A stretch of 18,575 nt of DNA from Bacilli bacterium (GTDB taxonomy: Bacteria > Bacillota_I > Bacilli_A > Haloplasmatales > Haloplasmataceae). The first letter of the stretch is position 1; every line of letters starts with the position of its first letter. The stretch spans positions 1 through 18,575 of the forward strand of contig JAAZCR010000054.1 of NCBI GenBank assembly GCA_012513195.1, in the 5' to 3' direction. A model generated the notes under the pieces. The model was not told the DNA's origin. It worked only from the letters and a program-made list of their open reading frames with translations, and did not search any database. The position numbers and the translations under genes were made by a program. Below are positions 1-10,037 of the stretch, piece by piece.

Positions 1-2822
<2,822 letters not shown>

Positions 2823-2830
2823 TTAACCTC

Positions 2831-4102
2831 CTACTTAGTAGTTAATCTTAATAAACAAACGCCATGAGGATTAATTGTACGTTTAACAACATCATTTATA
2901 ATTCCTTGTTCTTTTGTCCAAATATCTAAATAATGACAAGTGTTAGGTAAATAAATTTTATGAAGTGGAAATGTTATTTCCCTCACTTCATCACTAATAT
3001 TGAACAAGGCTAAATAACGATCACCGTTAAGATGGGTGCTTGTCCACACTACTTCATGTGGTGTTCTTAATACTTGATGGCTTGAGTGTGTATTCTTAAG
3101 CATTTCAATAAGATCTTTATTAGTAAGTAGTGATAGTGTAAATTCATCATTATCGTTTAACTCACAACCAACCATAAGTGGTGATCTAAAAATACACCAT
3201 AATGATAGCATTGTTAATTGCTCATCTTTAGTAAAGTTAGTATACCGGTCGCCACCATTATCATAATTTCTAATTCCGATATGACCAATCGGCAACATAT
3301 CGCAATCAGGATAATGACCTGGTTGGACATAAGAACTCCATTTATGACATTGCTCAAACATATTTAGTAATGCTGGCCAATGATCCCAAAAATCATCAGT
3401 CATGCGCCACATATTCGCATTTTCTAGGAATACATGCGCTTTTTCTAGTGGCGCAGGACCAGGTGATAAACTAAGAACAATATCACGTCCACATTGCTCA
3501 ATAGCTTTACGAATCATTTTGATTTCCGCTTCGTGGAAGTAATATAGGCGACTTGCAGCGATATCATCAACTTTGACAAAATCTACTCCCCAACTTGCAT
3601 ATAAATCAAAGAGGGAGTTGTAGTAAATTTGTGAGCCAGGATGATTGGGATCTACGCCATACATATCCGTATTCCACGGACAAATGGAGTTAGGATGAGC
3701 AATGTCACTTTCTGTATAATCTGTACCTAAAATTTTGGTGTTCATATGTACAGCCTGACGTGGTATACCGCGCATAATGTGAATACCAAATTTTAAACCT
3801 AAACTATGGACGAAATCAGCAAGTTCTTTAAAGCCTTTCCCATCTTTGGCAGAAGGAAAACGATTTACAGCTGGCATTAAGCGTGAGTATTCATCCATTT
3901 CTAATCGAGCAAACTTATGATACCAGGAAGAGTTTGCGGTTGGTTCATACCATTGAATATCTACAACGACATATTCCCAACCATAATCTTTTAAATGTTT
4001 TGCCATGTATAGAGCGTTTTGTTTTACTTCTTCTTCAGTTACACTGGCACCGTAACAATCCCAACTATTCCACCCCATGGGTGGAGTACGCAATTCTATC
4101 AT
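2831..4102 (-). CDS. GH27-type alpha-galactosidase, cytoplasmic
   Basis: This 423-residue protein opens with the GH27 signature TPPMGWNSWDCYG (residues 7-18) and continues as a TIM barrel to about residue 340, followed by a short beta-sandwich. The nucleophile is predicted to be D179 in VDFVKVDD, with K177 in the position of the conserved active-site Lys. The acid/base is predicted to be D237 in WRMTDDFWD, four residues after R233, the spacing of characterised family members. There is no signal peptide. GH27 enzymes mostly release terminal alpha-galactose, but the family also includes alpha-N-acetylgalactosaminidases and beta-L-arabinopyranosidases, so specificity is inferred. The start is fixed by GAGGTG (4108-4113), which overlaps the TAG of the GH35 gene 10 bases upstream. 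Its own TAG is built into the SD of lacZ. It lies in the same transcript as two beta-galactosidases. Confidence 0.93.
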   Translation of the reverse strand: MIELRTPPMGWNSWDCYGASVTEEEVKQNALYMAKHLKDYGWEYVVVDIQWYEPTANSSWYHKFARLEMDEYSRLMPAVNRFPSAKDGKGFKELADFVHSLGLKFGIHIMRGIPRQAVHMNTKILGTDYTESDIAHPNSICPWNTDMYGVDPNHPGSQIYYNSLFDLYASWGVDFVKVDDIAASRLYYFHEAEIKMIRKAIEQCGRDIVLSLSPGPAPLEKAHVFLENANMWRMTDDFWDHWPALLNMFEQCHKWSSYVQPGHYPDCDMLPIGHIGIRNYDNGGDRYTNFTKDEQLTMLSLWCIFRSPLMVGCELNDNDEFTLSLLTNKDLIEMLKNTHSSHQVLRTPHEVVWTSTHLNGDRYLALFNISDEVREITFPLHKIYLPNTCHYLDIWTKEQGIINDVVKRTINPHGVCLLRLTTK

Positions 4103-4112
4103 TGCTTCACCT

Positions 4113-6716
4113 CTAGTTAAATACTATTTTCACTTGATAGAAGTTGAGTTTTACTAGTTCTGTTTGTTCTTCTGTTTCAATACCTTCAATTAAAAGTGTA
4201 AGGATATTATCTTTCTTACTGAATGATTTTGGCAGATAAATCATATGTGCATTACCGCCCGTCATTCTTGGACCATTCTTCGCATTAATCCATAAACGGC
4301 TTACAACTTGGTCATTATAAATTGCCGTAATTTTTAGATTGTTACCTTCAGGGATACAATATGCTTCTTTACCATATAAATCATTTAAATTAATTTTGAG
4401 TACCATTTGTTTGCCAGCTGGCACAACTACTGGTAAATTATCTAGATTACCTTGAACATTCTTTGTTAATTCAATGATATCTTTTTCCTTAACCATACTA
4501 ATTCCTTGCATAGTTGCCGGTCTGCCTTGGTATAATTTAACATTTTCTAATTTAAGGTCTTCTTTGCTTTCAAGTTCAATTATATTATTACCAGAACGTA
4601 CAAACTTGGTTATGTTGGCAATGTTATGCAAGTGATTTAAATATTCTACTTCTTGACCATTAACGGTAAGTTTAGTCCAATGTTCACTTTGGTTACCAAA
4701 GAAGTAATTAGCATTTTCTACTACTTCTAAATTAATGTTAATATATGCTTTTTGATTATTTACAAATTCAAATCCTAATTCTTTTATATCATAAATAATA
4801 GTAACACCTGTTAATCCTTTTAAAGCATTCATGTGTAATGATGGTAAAGCACGGTCATGGAAGTTGGTATGACCCCAAATTTCCGTTTTAACTATAAGTT
4901 CATTATTATCTTTTGCGTTACCATCATTTATAGGAATGTATAGATTATTGTTGAAGGTAACATAAGTGCCAAGGAAGTTTGAATTTAAGTAAACACTAGT
5001 TACATCGGATGTTTCTTGAATCATTATACCTTTTACATCTTTATTAGTTTGGAATTGGAAATGGTAATTACCAAAGCCACGTAATTGTCCATATTCTTCT
5101 AAATGTTTTACTTCATCAGTTTCTAATAGATTAGTCTTTACAAAATCAGAAATTGTAAGTTCACCAACTTGTGGTTCAACATTTACAGAAACGGCTTCAG
5201 CTCTATTAACAATGTCTAGTTCTTTATCATAAAGGGCTGCTTCTTTTCGATTAAATGCTTTGATTTCAAGTGTTTTTCCATTAACTAAAGTAATTGTGCA
5301 TGTTTCACCAGGTTTTAAATCGATGATTAAACGCTTAGCAACCCATTCGTGTGAACCATTTACGGTTTGAACATCATCCGCAAATTCGAGTTGGATTTCT
5401 CCTACTTCATTTGTATAACCGATTAATTGAATTAAATTATCTTTAACTTTGACATTAGCTACTTCTAAGGAAGTAAAATGGATTGTTCCATCTAAATTCA
5501 TAAATTGCATCGGAACTTGATATAAGAGAATAGGTGCTTCAAGATGGAAAAGCGAAATATCCGTATTCTTTGGATAAACTTCTTCATCAATACTAATTTT
5601 AACTTTGATATTTTCTCTTTGATAATTAGTTACGGTTGTTAGATACCCACCAGAAGCAAGTTCTAACATATAAGGATAACCTTCTTGATCAGCTTTACCA
5701 ATAAACTTAACTTGTTTATTTACTACCTTAGCTTTTCCTAAAGAGTCGCCTAATAACTTAATTAAATTACCTAATAGCACAGCTTCATAAAATTCAGGGC
5801 TTACTTCTCCTTGTCCATTGATAAAGCCACCAAAGTTATAGTCACTAGCAAGGAAAGTTAATGGTCTACCCCAGTTGTTGATCGCATTAGTATAACCGAA
5901 GCAACTACCACCAACTTGATTAAATGGACCTAACAATTTAGCACCATTTAACATCAAACGACGTAATTGATGATGACCACGACCAGTTTCAGTTACTAAT
6001 AAAGGATAGTTACGATCATATAAATAATTGTACCAATAGTAAGTAGTTTCTTCATATTTAGGATTATCGTAATTTGGATAGATGTTCATAGTTGGAACAA
6101 CATCTTCAGCATATCCTGTTGCTCCTTCTACTCCAAAGTTCCCTACGCAAGCTATAATTGGTACGGTAATACCATAACCACGAGCCATGTCACGCAAAGC
6201 ACTAATATAACCTTTAGGGTCACGACATAAATAATAGAAATCTAATTCATTTTCAACTTGTACCGCAATTACATTGCCTTCATTATCAACTTGATATTGT
6301 GCGATAATAGGGATAATCCGTTTATACCATTCATCTACATATTTCAAATAACCTGGTTCATTATCTCTAATTGTTATATCTTTCGTGTATAGGTAAGCTG
6401 GTAAGCCACCACCATCCCACTCACCGCAGATATATGGACCTGGACGGGCGATTACCCAAAATTGATATTTTTTCGCAAGTTCTAGGAATCGAACAACATC
6501 TTTTTCACCGGTAAAATCCCATTTACCTTCTTCGGTTTCATGGAAGTTCCATGGAAAGTAAACATCTAGGCAATTATATCCTGCCATCTTAAGTTTAATT
6601 AAACGATCCTCCCACATGTCACTAGGAATGCGGAAATAAAAGAGTGAGCTGCATAATAGAACTGTTGATTGACCATTAATGATTACACCGTTTTTGTTCA
6701 TTAATACTTTACTCAT
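4113..6716 (-). CDS. divergent GH35-type beta-galactosidase, cytoplasmic
   Basis: The 867-residue product has a GH35-like TIM barrel (about residues 5-330) with the family motifs RPGPYICGEWDGGGLPAYL (91-109) and QVENEL (153-158). By alignment with human GLB1 the acid/base is probably E157 and the nucleophile E243 in LLVTETGRG. The roughly 540 residues after the barrel look like beta-sandwich domains, as in other large GH35 enzymes. Several normally conserved positions differ. The usual GSIHYFR is SSLFYFR near residue 24, and the aromatic-rich segment after the nucleophile is replaced by GRGHHQLRR. The substrate may therefore not be simple beta-galactosides, and a sister clan-A family is an alternative. 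No signal peptide is seen, so it should act on imported sugar. The ATG has a moderate SD (AAAGGAAAG). It starts 42 bases after the membrane-protein gene and ends 10 bases before the GH27 gene. Confidence 0.88.
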   Translation of the reverse strand: MSKVLMNKNGVIINGQSTVLLCSSLFYFRIPSDMWEDRLIKLKMAGYNCLDVYFPWNFHETEEGKWDFTGEKDVVRFLELAKKYQFWVIARPGPYICGEWDGGGLPAYLYTKDITIRDNEPGYLKYVDEWYKRIIPIIAQYQVDNEGNVIAVQVENELDFYYLCRDPKGYISALRDMARGYGITVPIIACVGNFGVEGATGYAEDVVPTMNIYPNYDNPKYEETTYYWYNYLYDRNYPLLVTETGRGHHQLRRLMLNGAKLLGPFNQVGGSCFGYTNAINNWGRPLTFLASDYNFGGFINGQGEVSPEFYEAVLLGNLIKLLGDSLGKAKVVNKQVKFIGKADQEGYPYMLELASGGYLTTVTNYQRENIKVKISIDEEVYPKNTDISLFHLEAPILLYQVPMQFMNLDGTIHFTSLEVANVKVKDNLIQLIGYTNEVGEIQLEFADDVQTVNGSHEWVAKRLIIDLKPGETCTITLVNGKTLEIKAFNRKEAALYDKELDIVNRAEAVSVNVEPQVGELTISDFVKTNLLETDEVKHLEEYGQLRGFGNYHFQFQTNKDVKGIMIQETSDVTSVYLNSNFLGTYVTFNNNLYIPINDGNAKDNNELIVKTEIWGHTNFHDRALPSLHMNALKGLTGVTIIYDIKELGFEFVNNQKAYININLEVVENANYFFGNQSEHWTKLTVNGQEVEYLNHLHNIANITKFVRSGNNIIELESKEDLKLENVKLYQGRPATMQGISMVKEKDIIELTKNVQGNLDNLPVVVPAGKQMVLKINLNDLYGKEAYCIPEGNNLKITAIYNDQVVSRLWINAKNGPRMTGGNAHMIYLPKSFSKKDNILTLLIEGIETEEQTELVKLNFYQVKIVFN

Positions 6717-6758
6717 AATTTCTTTCCTTTCTCTACCTTCATTTATATCATCAACACA

Positions 6759-7505
6759 CTAGTTATCTTCTTTTTCTGTATTTTGACTTTTAAACTCATT
6801 ATCTATTAAATTTAATAAAGCCATACGATTAGCAATAGATTCTGTATGTGATAATGGTAATTGTTTTATTCGACCTGTATAATCTTCCATAATATTTTGA
6901 TCATGTAAATTTGTTAATGCAAGGAATGTTAATCTAAGGAGTTCTAGATTTTCCGATAAATTATTAATATCGGACAAAATAAGTTTTGCTTCATTATAAT
7001 TATTCGTATAGTAATGAACTATGCCATTTAGTAATTTTAGTCCATCATTATCAATTGTTAAACAATAAGGAATATTCTCTAAGTAAATATCATACTTTTC
7101 ATTAAAAAACAGTGCTACTTGATATAACACCATTGCTTCAGGATCATTGTAACGATTAGTATAATGTAGTAAAGAGTCATATGCTTTTTTATAGTTAGTT
7201 CTAAGAATAAAATTTTGGGCATCATTATAACAAAACACTTTTTGTAAATGTACTTTTTTATAACGCTTAGCGAAGATATTTAAATCACTATTTAAATACC
7301 AAACAATAAAAAGTAAAAACACAATAAAAGCAACTAATAAATTATATTGATAATAGAAAGCAATTGCGAGTATAAATACTGCGAAAATAACTAAACTAAA
7401 TACTTTATTAGGTTGTGGGCGGGATTTATATAGATAATCATAGAAAGGATTACCTTCTTTTTTGGTTAGTTCTGCTTCTATTATCGCTAACACTGTATCG
7501 TGCAT
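6759..7505 (-). CDS. two-helix membrane protein with TPR-like cytoplasmic tail, function unknown
   Basis: I do not recognise a named family for this 248-residue protein. It has a charged N-terminal stretch of about 34 residues, then two hydrophobic segments close together (about 34-51 and 54-72) forming a hairpin. The C-terminal region of about 175 residues is rich in amphipathic helices, with TPR-like spacing of Tyr, Ala and Leu (for example YKKAYDSLLHYTNRY, 105-119, and VHYYTNNYNEAKLIL, 163-177). The short loop between the helices suggests both ends are cytoplasmic, so the helical repeats would be an intracellular docking surface. The start is set by AGGAGG four bases before ATG. It is the first gene after the hairpin that follows the solute-binding protein and is co-directional with the three glycosidases. 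A role as scaffold or accessory subunit is inference only. Confidence 0.8.
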   Translation of the reverse strand: MHDTVLAIIEAELTKKEGNPFYDYLYKSRPQPNKVFSLVIFAVFILAIAFYYQYNLLVAFIVFLLFIVWYLNSDLNIFAKRYKKVHLQKVFCYNDAQNFILRTNYKKAYDSLLHYTNRYNDPEAMVLYQVALFFNEKYDIYLENIPYCLTIDNDGLKLLNGIVHYYTNNYNEAKLILSDINNLSENLELLRLTFLALTNLHDQNIMEDYTGRIKQLPLSHTESIANRMALLNLIDNEFKSQNTEKEDN

Positions 7506-7532
7506 AGTAACCTCCTGTTTTTATAAATAAGG

Positions 7533-7550
7533 AGAACTTACGGAAGTTCT
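7533..7550 (-). repeat. small perfect inverted repeat overlapping the palindrome
   Basis: AGAACTT and AAGTTCT form a perfect seven-base stem around a four-base loop. Four bases (7547-7550) are shared with the outer arm of the larger palindrome at 7547-7595, so the complete versions of the two structures cannot form together. It lies 28 bases upstream of the start of the two-helix membrane protein gene, just ahead of its ribosome binding site. Confidence 0.5.
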
Positions 7551-7595
7551 AGTAAAAACGGTCACCTAAAGTTAGGCGACCGTTTCCTACTAGAA
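7547..7595 (-). terminator. long palindrome after the solute-binding protein gene
   Basis: The 49-base interval is an imperfect inverted repeat starting four bases after the solute-binding protein stop. Outer arms TTCTAGTA and TACTAGAA pair exactly. Inner arms AAACGGTC and GACCGTTT enclose a G-T wobble and CCTA/TAGG closing a four-base loop. Read on the minus strand, the inner stem ends in a run of five T, as in an intrinsic terminator. The T-run is short and lies inside the outer stem, so partial termination or 3'-end protection of the binding-protein mRNA is as likely as complete stop. That would give more binding protein than glycosidase. Genes downstream have no obvious promoter of their own. 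Confidence 0.7.
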
Positions 7596-7598
7596 TTA

Positions 7599-9767
7599 TT
7601 ATTCTTCAGGAAGTACGATCTCAATTGTTAAATCAAATGATGTTTCATTTCCTGCATAATCTATAACAGTTAGAACTACTGTATATTGACCTGGTGTAGT
7701 AACGTCTACTGATTCGATATTAGCTTGTAATCTGCCAGCAAGATCAAATGTTAAATCTTTGCCTTCATTATCTTTTAGTACGTTTCCATCTGCATCTACG
7801 ATCTTATCATATACATTTACATAGTCGGTCCAGTTAACAACACCTAAGTTATAGTCAAGTTTAAATTTAATTGGAGTTGTTACATCAGACTTGAGTTCGA
7901 TAATTGGTGCTTCTTCATCTGATTCTTCATAGAAGATTACTGTAAAATCGTAAGTCTTTTCATTACCTTTATTGTCAACAGCCTTAGCCTTTAACTTACT
8001 ATTGTTGTTAGGTTTGCTGTTATCAATTGCATTGAAGTCAAATTCAACATCAGCAATTGAGAATCCTTTATCTTGACCAATATCGTATGCTTCGAGGTAT
8101 TCTGCTAAGTCAACATCTGATTGTAAGTTAGTACCCACTTTGAATACTAATTCCTTACCATCTTTAACTTTTACAACTGGTGGTTGGTTGTCAACGATTT
8201 CGCTACCTTGGAGAACTTGTCTCATTTCGTTAAGTATTTGTTCGAATTTAGCTTTATTTTCTGCAATAGTTGTACGAGCATCTAGTTTTTGAGCAACAAT
8301 CTTAGCAAAGACTTCATCAACACTACCAATGTTCATCATTTCGCGAGCATCGAAGTCCATTGCATTTACCCAGTCATTGTATGCTTTCTTGAGAGATTCG
8401 CCATAAACTTCATGAGTAATAGAGAAGTATTTTGCAGCTGTAGCAGCATTTTCAGATTCAATGTATTTCATTGTGTTTTCATGTCCTAAGTTTTTGAAAG
8501 TTTCAGACATGTACATTACCCATGCTTTAATAGCTAATTCAACTTTGTCTTTTGGAACTCCCTTTGGAATTGCGAAGGAGTTACCACCAGTGTATACAGT
8601 ATGGTAATTGTATAATTCAGGATTTTGTTTTACTTGTGGTCCTTTAGGCCATGGAACGATACCTAATTCTTCATCACGTTCTTTTAACGCATCAACAGCT
8701 GAACCGATTAACCAACCAGCAGCTGATGTGAATACAGCTTCACCACGGTTGAAGTTGTATGTGTTCCATAACCAACCTGGTGTAAAGCCATCGTCGTAAG
8801 TTTCTGTCCACATAATACCGCTATTGTATAAATCTTGAACAAATTCGATAGCTTCGATGAAGCCATCACTGTCAATTCCTAAAGTACCATCCTTGCGAAC
8901 AACATATTCACCGTTAGAAGCAGCTAAACTGTTAATAGCAAAACGATAATCTTCTTCATATGCATGAATAACTCTTTCACGGTCTGATACTCTTGTTTTA
9001 CCTTTGTCAGTATAGCAAGCTTTGATTTGGCTGAGATAATCCTTGAAAGTATCCCAATCCCAACGATCTTCAGCCCATAATTGTGCTGGAATAATAACAT
9101 TACCATCATCATCTGAATATTTTGCTACTAGTTCATCACAATCTTGTAACATAGTAATGTTATAAACTAATGGCCAATATTCAAAGCCAGCATTTGGTTG
9201 GAAAGAGAACCCCATTGTCTTGCCAAACATATCCATTGAACCTAACATCCAGAATGCTTCGTCACCAAATAAATGACGGAATTCAGTGATGTCTTGGAAT
9301 ACGTTTTGGCCGATTACTGTACCTTGTGAACCGCCCCACATTCCAACGATTTCAGCAATTGGGTCGTTAGCTAAAACTGATTGTAGCACTTCTTGGAATA
9401 CGTCTTGATATTGCACGAATTGAATTTCAACATTTAATTGTTCTTTTACTGTTTCAAGTGCTTGAAGTCTAGCTTCCCGGAGTGCTATTGGCATTGCATC
9501 AGGATATTCACCTGTAGCTGGATCTCTGTAAGTTGGGTCGTCACCAGCTTGCCACCAAATAGCTACTCTAATAACTGTTGGTTGAGAAGGTGTAGGTCTA
9601 GTAGTTGTTGTTTGCTGTTGGCCTGTTGTTGTAGTAGATTGTTGTGGTTGTGTTGTAGTTGTATCTGGTCCTTTTGTAGTTGTTGTTTTTTGGCCCTTTT
9701 TACAGCCCGCTAATACTAATATTAACGTTAGCGTTAATAATACAAGAACCAATTTACGTAGTTTCAC
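7599..9767 (-). CDS. lipoprotein sugar-binding protein of an ABC importer with two C-terminal Ig-like domains
   Basis: This 722-residue protein has a lipoprotein signal ending LVLAGC with the lipidated Cys at 22. A Thr/Gln/Pro linker follows (28-64), then a family-1 extracellular solute-binding fold (about 65-520) with typical features such as the RGEAVFTSAAGWLIG segment (341-355). Two Ig-like or DUF5011-like modules follow, about 527-612 and 618-718, each opening with a Pro-rich boundary (QPPVV, EAPII). Ordinary CUT1 binding proteins are about 420-550 residues and lack these modules. It should be tethered outside the membrane and deliver oligosaccharide to a permease pair. The start codon is GTG: no ATG lies between it and the upstream in-frame stop, and GGGAGG sits seven bases before it. 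It follows permease D after a 270-base regulatory gap and precedes a strong hairpin, an arrangement expected for a highly expressed binding protein. Confidence 0.93.
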   Translation of the reverse strand: MKLRKLVLVLLTLTLILVLAGCKKGQKTTTTKGPDTTTTQPQQSTTTTGQQQTTTTRPTPSQPTVIRVAIWWQAGDDPTYRDPATGEYPDAMPIALREARLQALETVKEQLNVEIQFVQYQDVFQEVLQSVLANDPIAEIVGMWGGSQGTVIGQNVFQDITEFRHLFGDEAFWMLGSMDMFGKTMGFSFQPNAGFEYWPLVYNITMLQDCDELVAKYSDDDGNVIIPAQLWAEDRWDWDTFKDYLSQIKACYTDKGKTRVSDRERVIHAYEEDYRFAINSLAASNGEYVVRKDGTLGIDSDGFIEAIEFVQDLYNSGIMWTETYDDGFTPGWLWNTYNFNRGEAVFTSAAGWLIGSAVDALKERDEELGIVPWPKGPQVKQNPELYNYHTVYTGGNSFAIPKGVPKDKVELAIKAWVMYMSETFKNLGHENTMKYIESENAATAAKYFSITHEVYGESLKKAYNDWVNAMDFDAREMMNIGSVDEVFAKIVAQKLDARTTIAENKAKFEQILNEMRQVLQGSEIVDNQPPVVKVKDGKELVFKVGTNLQSDVDLAEYLEAYDIGQDKGFSIADVEFDFNAIDNSKPNNNSKLKAKAVDNKGNEKTYDFTVIFYEESDEEAPIIELKSDVTTPIKFKLDYNLGVVNWTDYVNVYDKIVDADGNVLKDNEGKDLTFDLAGRLQANIESVDVTTPGQYTVVLTVIDYAGNETSFDLTIEIVLPEE
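9576..9686 (-). repeat. low-complexity Thr-rich linker coding region
   Basis: This stretch encodes residues 28-64 of the solute-binding lipoprotein. It has four blocks of four threonines separated by short Gly/Pro/Gln/Ser segments, mostly from ACA and ACT codons. The DNA is an irregular short-period repeat (TTGTAG/TTGTTG on the plus strand). It codes for a flexible spacer between the lipid anchor and the binding domain and is prone to length change by slippage. Confidence 0.8.
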
Positions 9768-9774
9768 ACTTAAA

Positions 9775-9780
9775 CCTCCC
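9775..9780 (-). promoter_or_regulatory. ribosome binding site fixing the GTG start
   Basis: GGGAGG lies seven bases before GTG at 9767-9765. There is no ATG in frame between this site and the upstream TAA, so the binding protein must start at GTG. Confidence 0.85.
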
Positions 9781-9800
9781 TTATTTTTTTATTATTTATC

Positions 9801-9829
9801 AATTAAATGAGATTTATTCCCATTTAATT
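9801..9829 (-). repeat. inverted repeat in the leader of the binding protein mRNA
   Basis: AATTAAATG and CATTTAATT are perfect nine-base arms around an 11-base loop. The structure would lie in the untranslated leader about 20 bases before the ribosome binding site. The stem is AT-rich and weak. It could stabilise the 5' end or be a regulator site, but no T-run follows it, so it is not a terminator. Confidence 0.35.
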
Positions 9830-9856
9830 TACAAATTGGTGTGAAATTATCAGCAA

Positions 9857-9870
9857 TGTTAGCGGATACA
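9857..9870. promoter_or_regulatory. cre-like operator (CcpA or LacI-family site)
   Basis: TGTTAGCGGATACA has the TGT...CG...ACA symmetry of LacI-family operators and matches the Bacillus cre consensus TGWNANCGNTNWCA at all but one defined position on either strand. It lies just downstream of the predicted start of transcription, where a bound repressor would block elongation. CcpA-type catabolite repression or a local LacI-family regulator are both possible. No regulator gene is in the window. Confidence 0.5.
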
Positions 9871-9881
9871 TTACTAATTTA

Positions 9882-9914
9882 ATTATAGTATATCAAATTT
9901 TACTGAAATTTCAA
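9882..9914 (-). promoter_or_regulatory. candidate sigma-A promoter of the binding protein gene
   Basis: On the minus strand, TTGAAA (9909-9914) is followed after 16 bases by TATACT (9887-9892), which overlaps a perfect TATAAT (9882-9887). The expected transcript would start near 9875-9880 and have a leader of about 110 bases. The match is good, but the surrounding DNA is very AT-rich, which lowers certainty. Its position just upstream of a cre-like operator supports the call. Confidence 0.5.
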
Positions 9915-10037
9915 CTATCCATAAGTAAAATTCTTTATATTTGTAACTAGTATGTATGTAAATTAATTACATTAATATGCAAATTTCTTTATATAATTGA
10001 CATTTATTGATTTTATTATCAAAAAATATTTAGTAAA

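Larger units (their letters stand above)
9768..10037. other. AT-rich regulatory gap between permease D and the binding protein gene
   Basis: The 270 bases contain no open frame worth calling. They hold a candidate minus-strand promoter, a cre-like operator, an inverted repeat and the ribosome binding site of the binding protein gene, each listed separately. A second weak promoter match on the minus strand is TTTACA (9957-9962), 17 bases, then TATAAA (9934-9939); such matches arise by chance in DNA this AT-rich. I see no GC-rich hairpin with a T-run after the permease D stop, so read-through from the upstream operon is possible. Confidence 0.75.

Noticed and set aside
9576..9686. Short repeats considered as a CRISPR array or satellite
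   Set aside because: The repeats are irregular, spacers are absent and the stretch is in frame within the lipoprotein as a Thr linker.
9438..9713. Plus-strand frame rich in Cys and Ser opposite the lipoprotein signal and Thr linker
   Set aside because: Its composition is simply the mirror of Thr codons on the other strand; the lipobox and SD show that the minus strand is coding.
9997..10019. Plus-strand TTGACA with TATTAT as a divergent promoter
   Set aside because: The spacer is only 11 bases and no plus-strand gene follows.
10007..10022. TTGAT/ATCAA hairpin just after the permease D stop as a terminator
   Set aside because: It is a five-base AT-rich stem and no T-run follows it on the minus strand.
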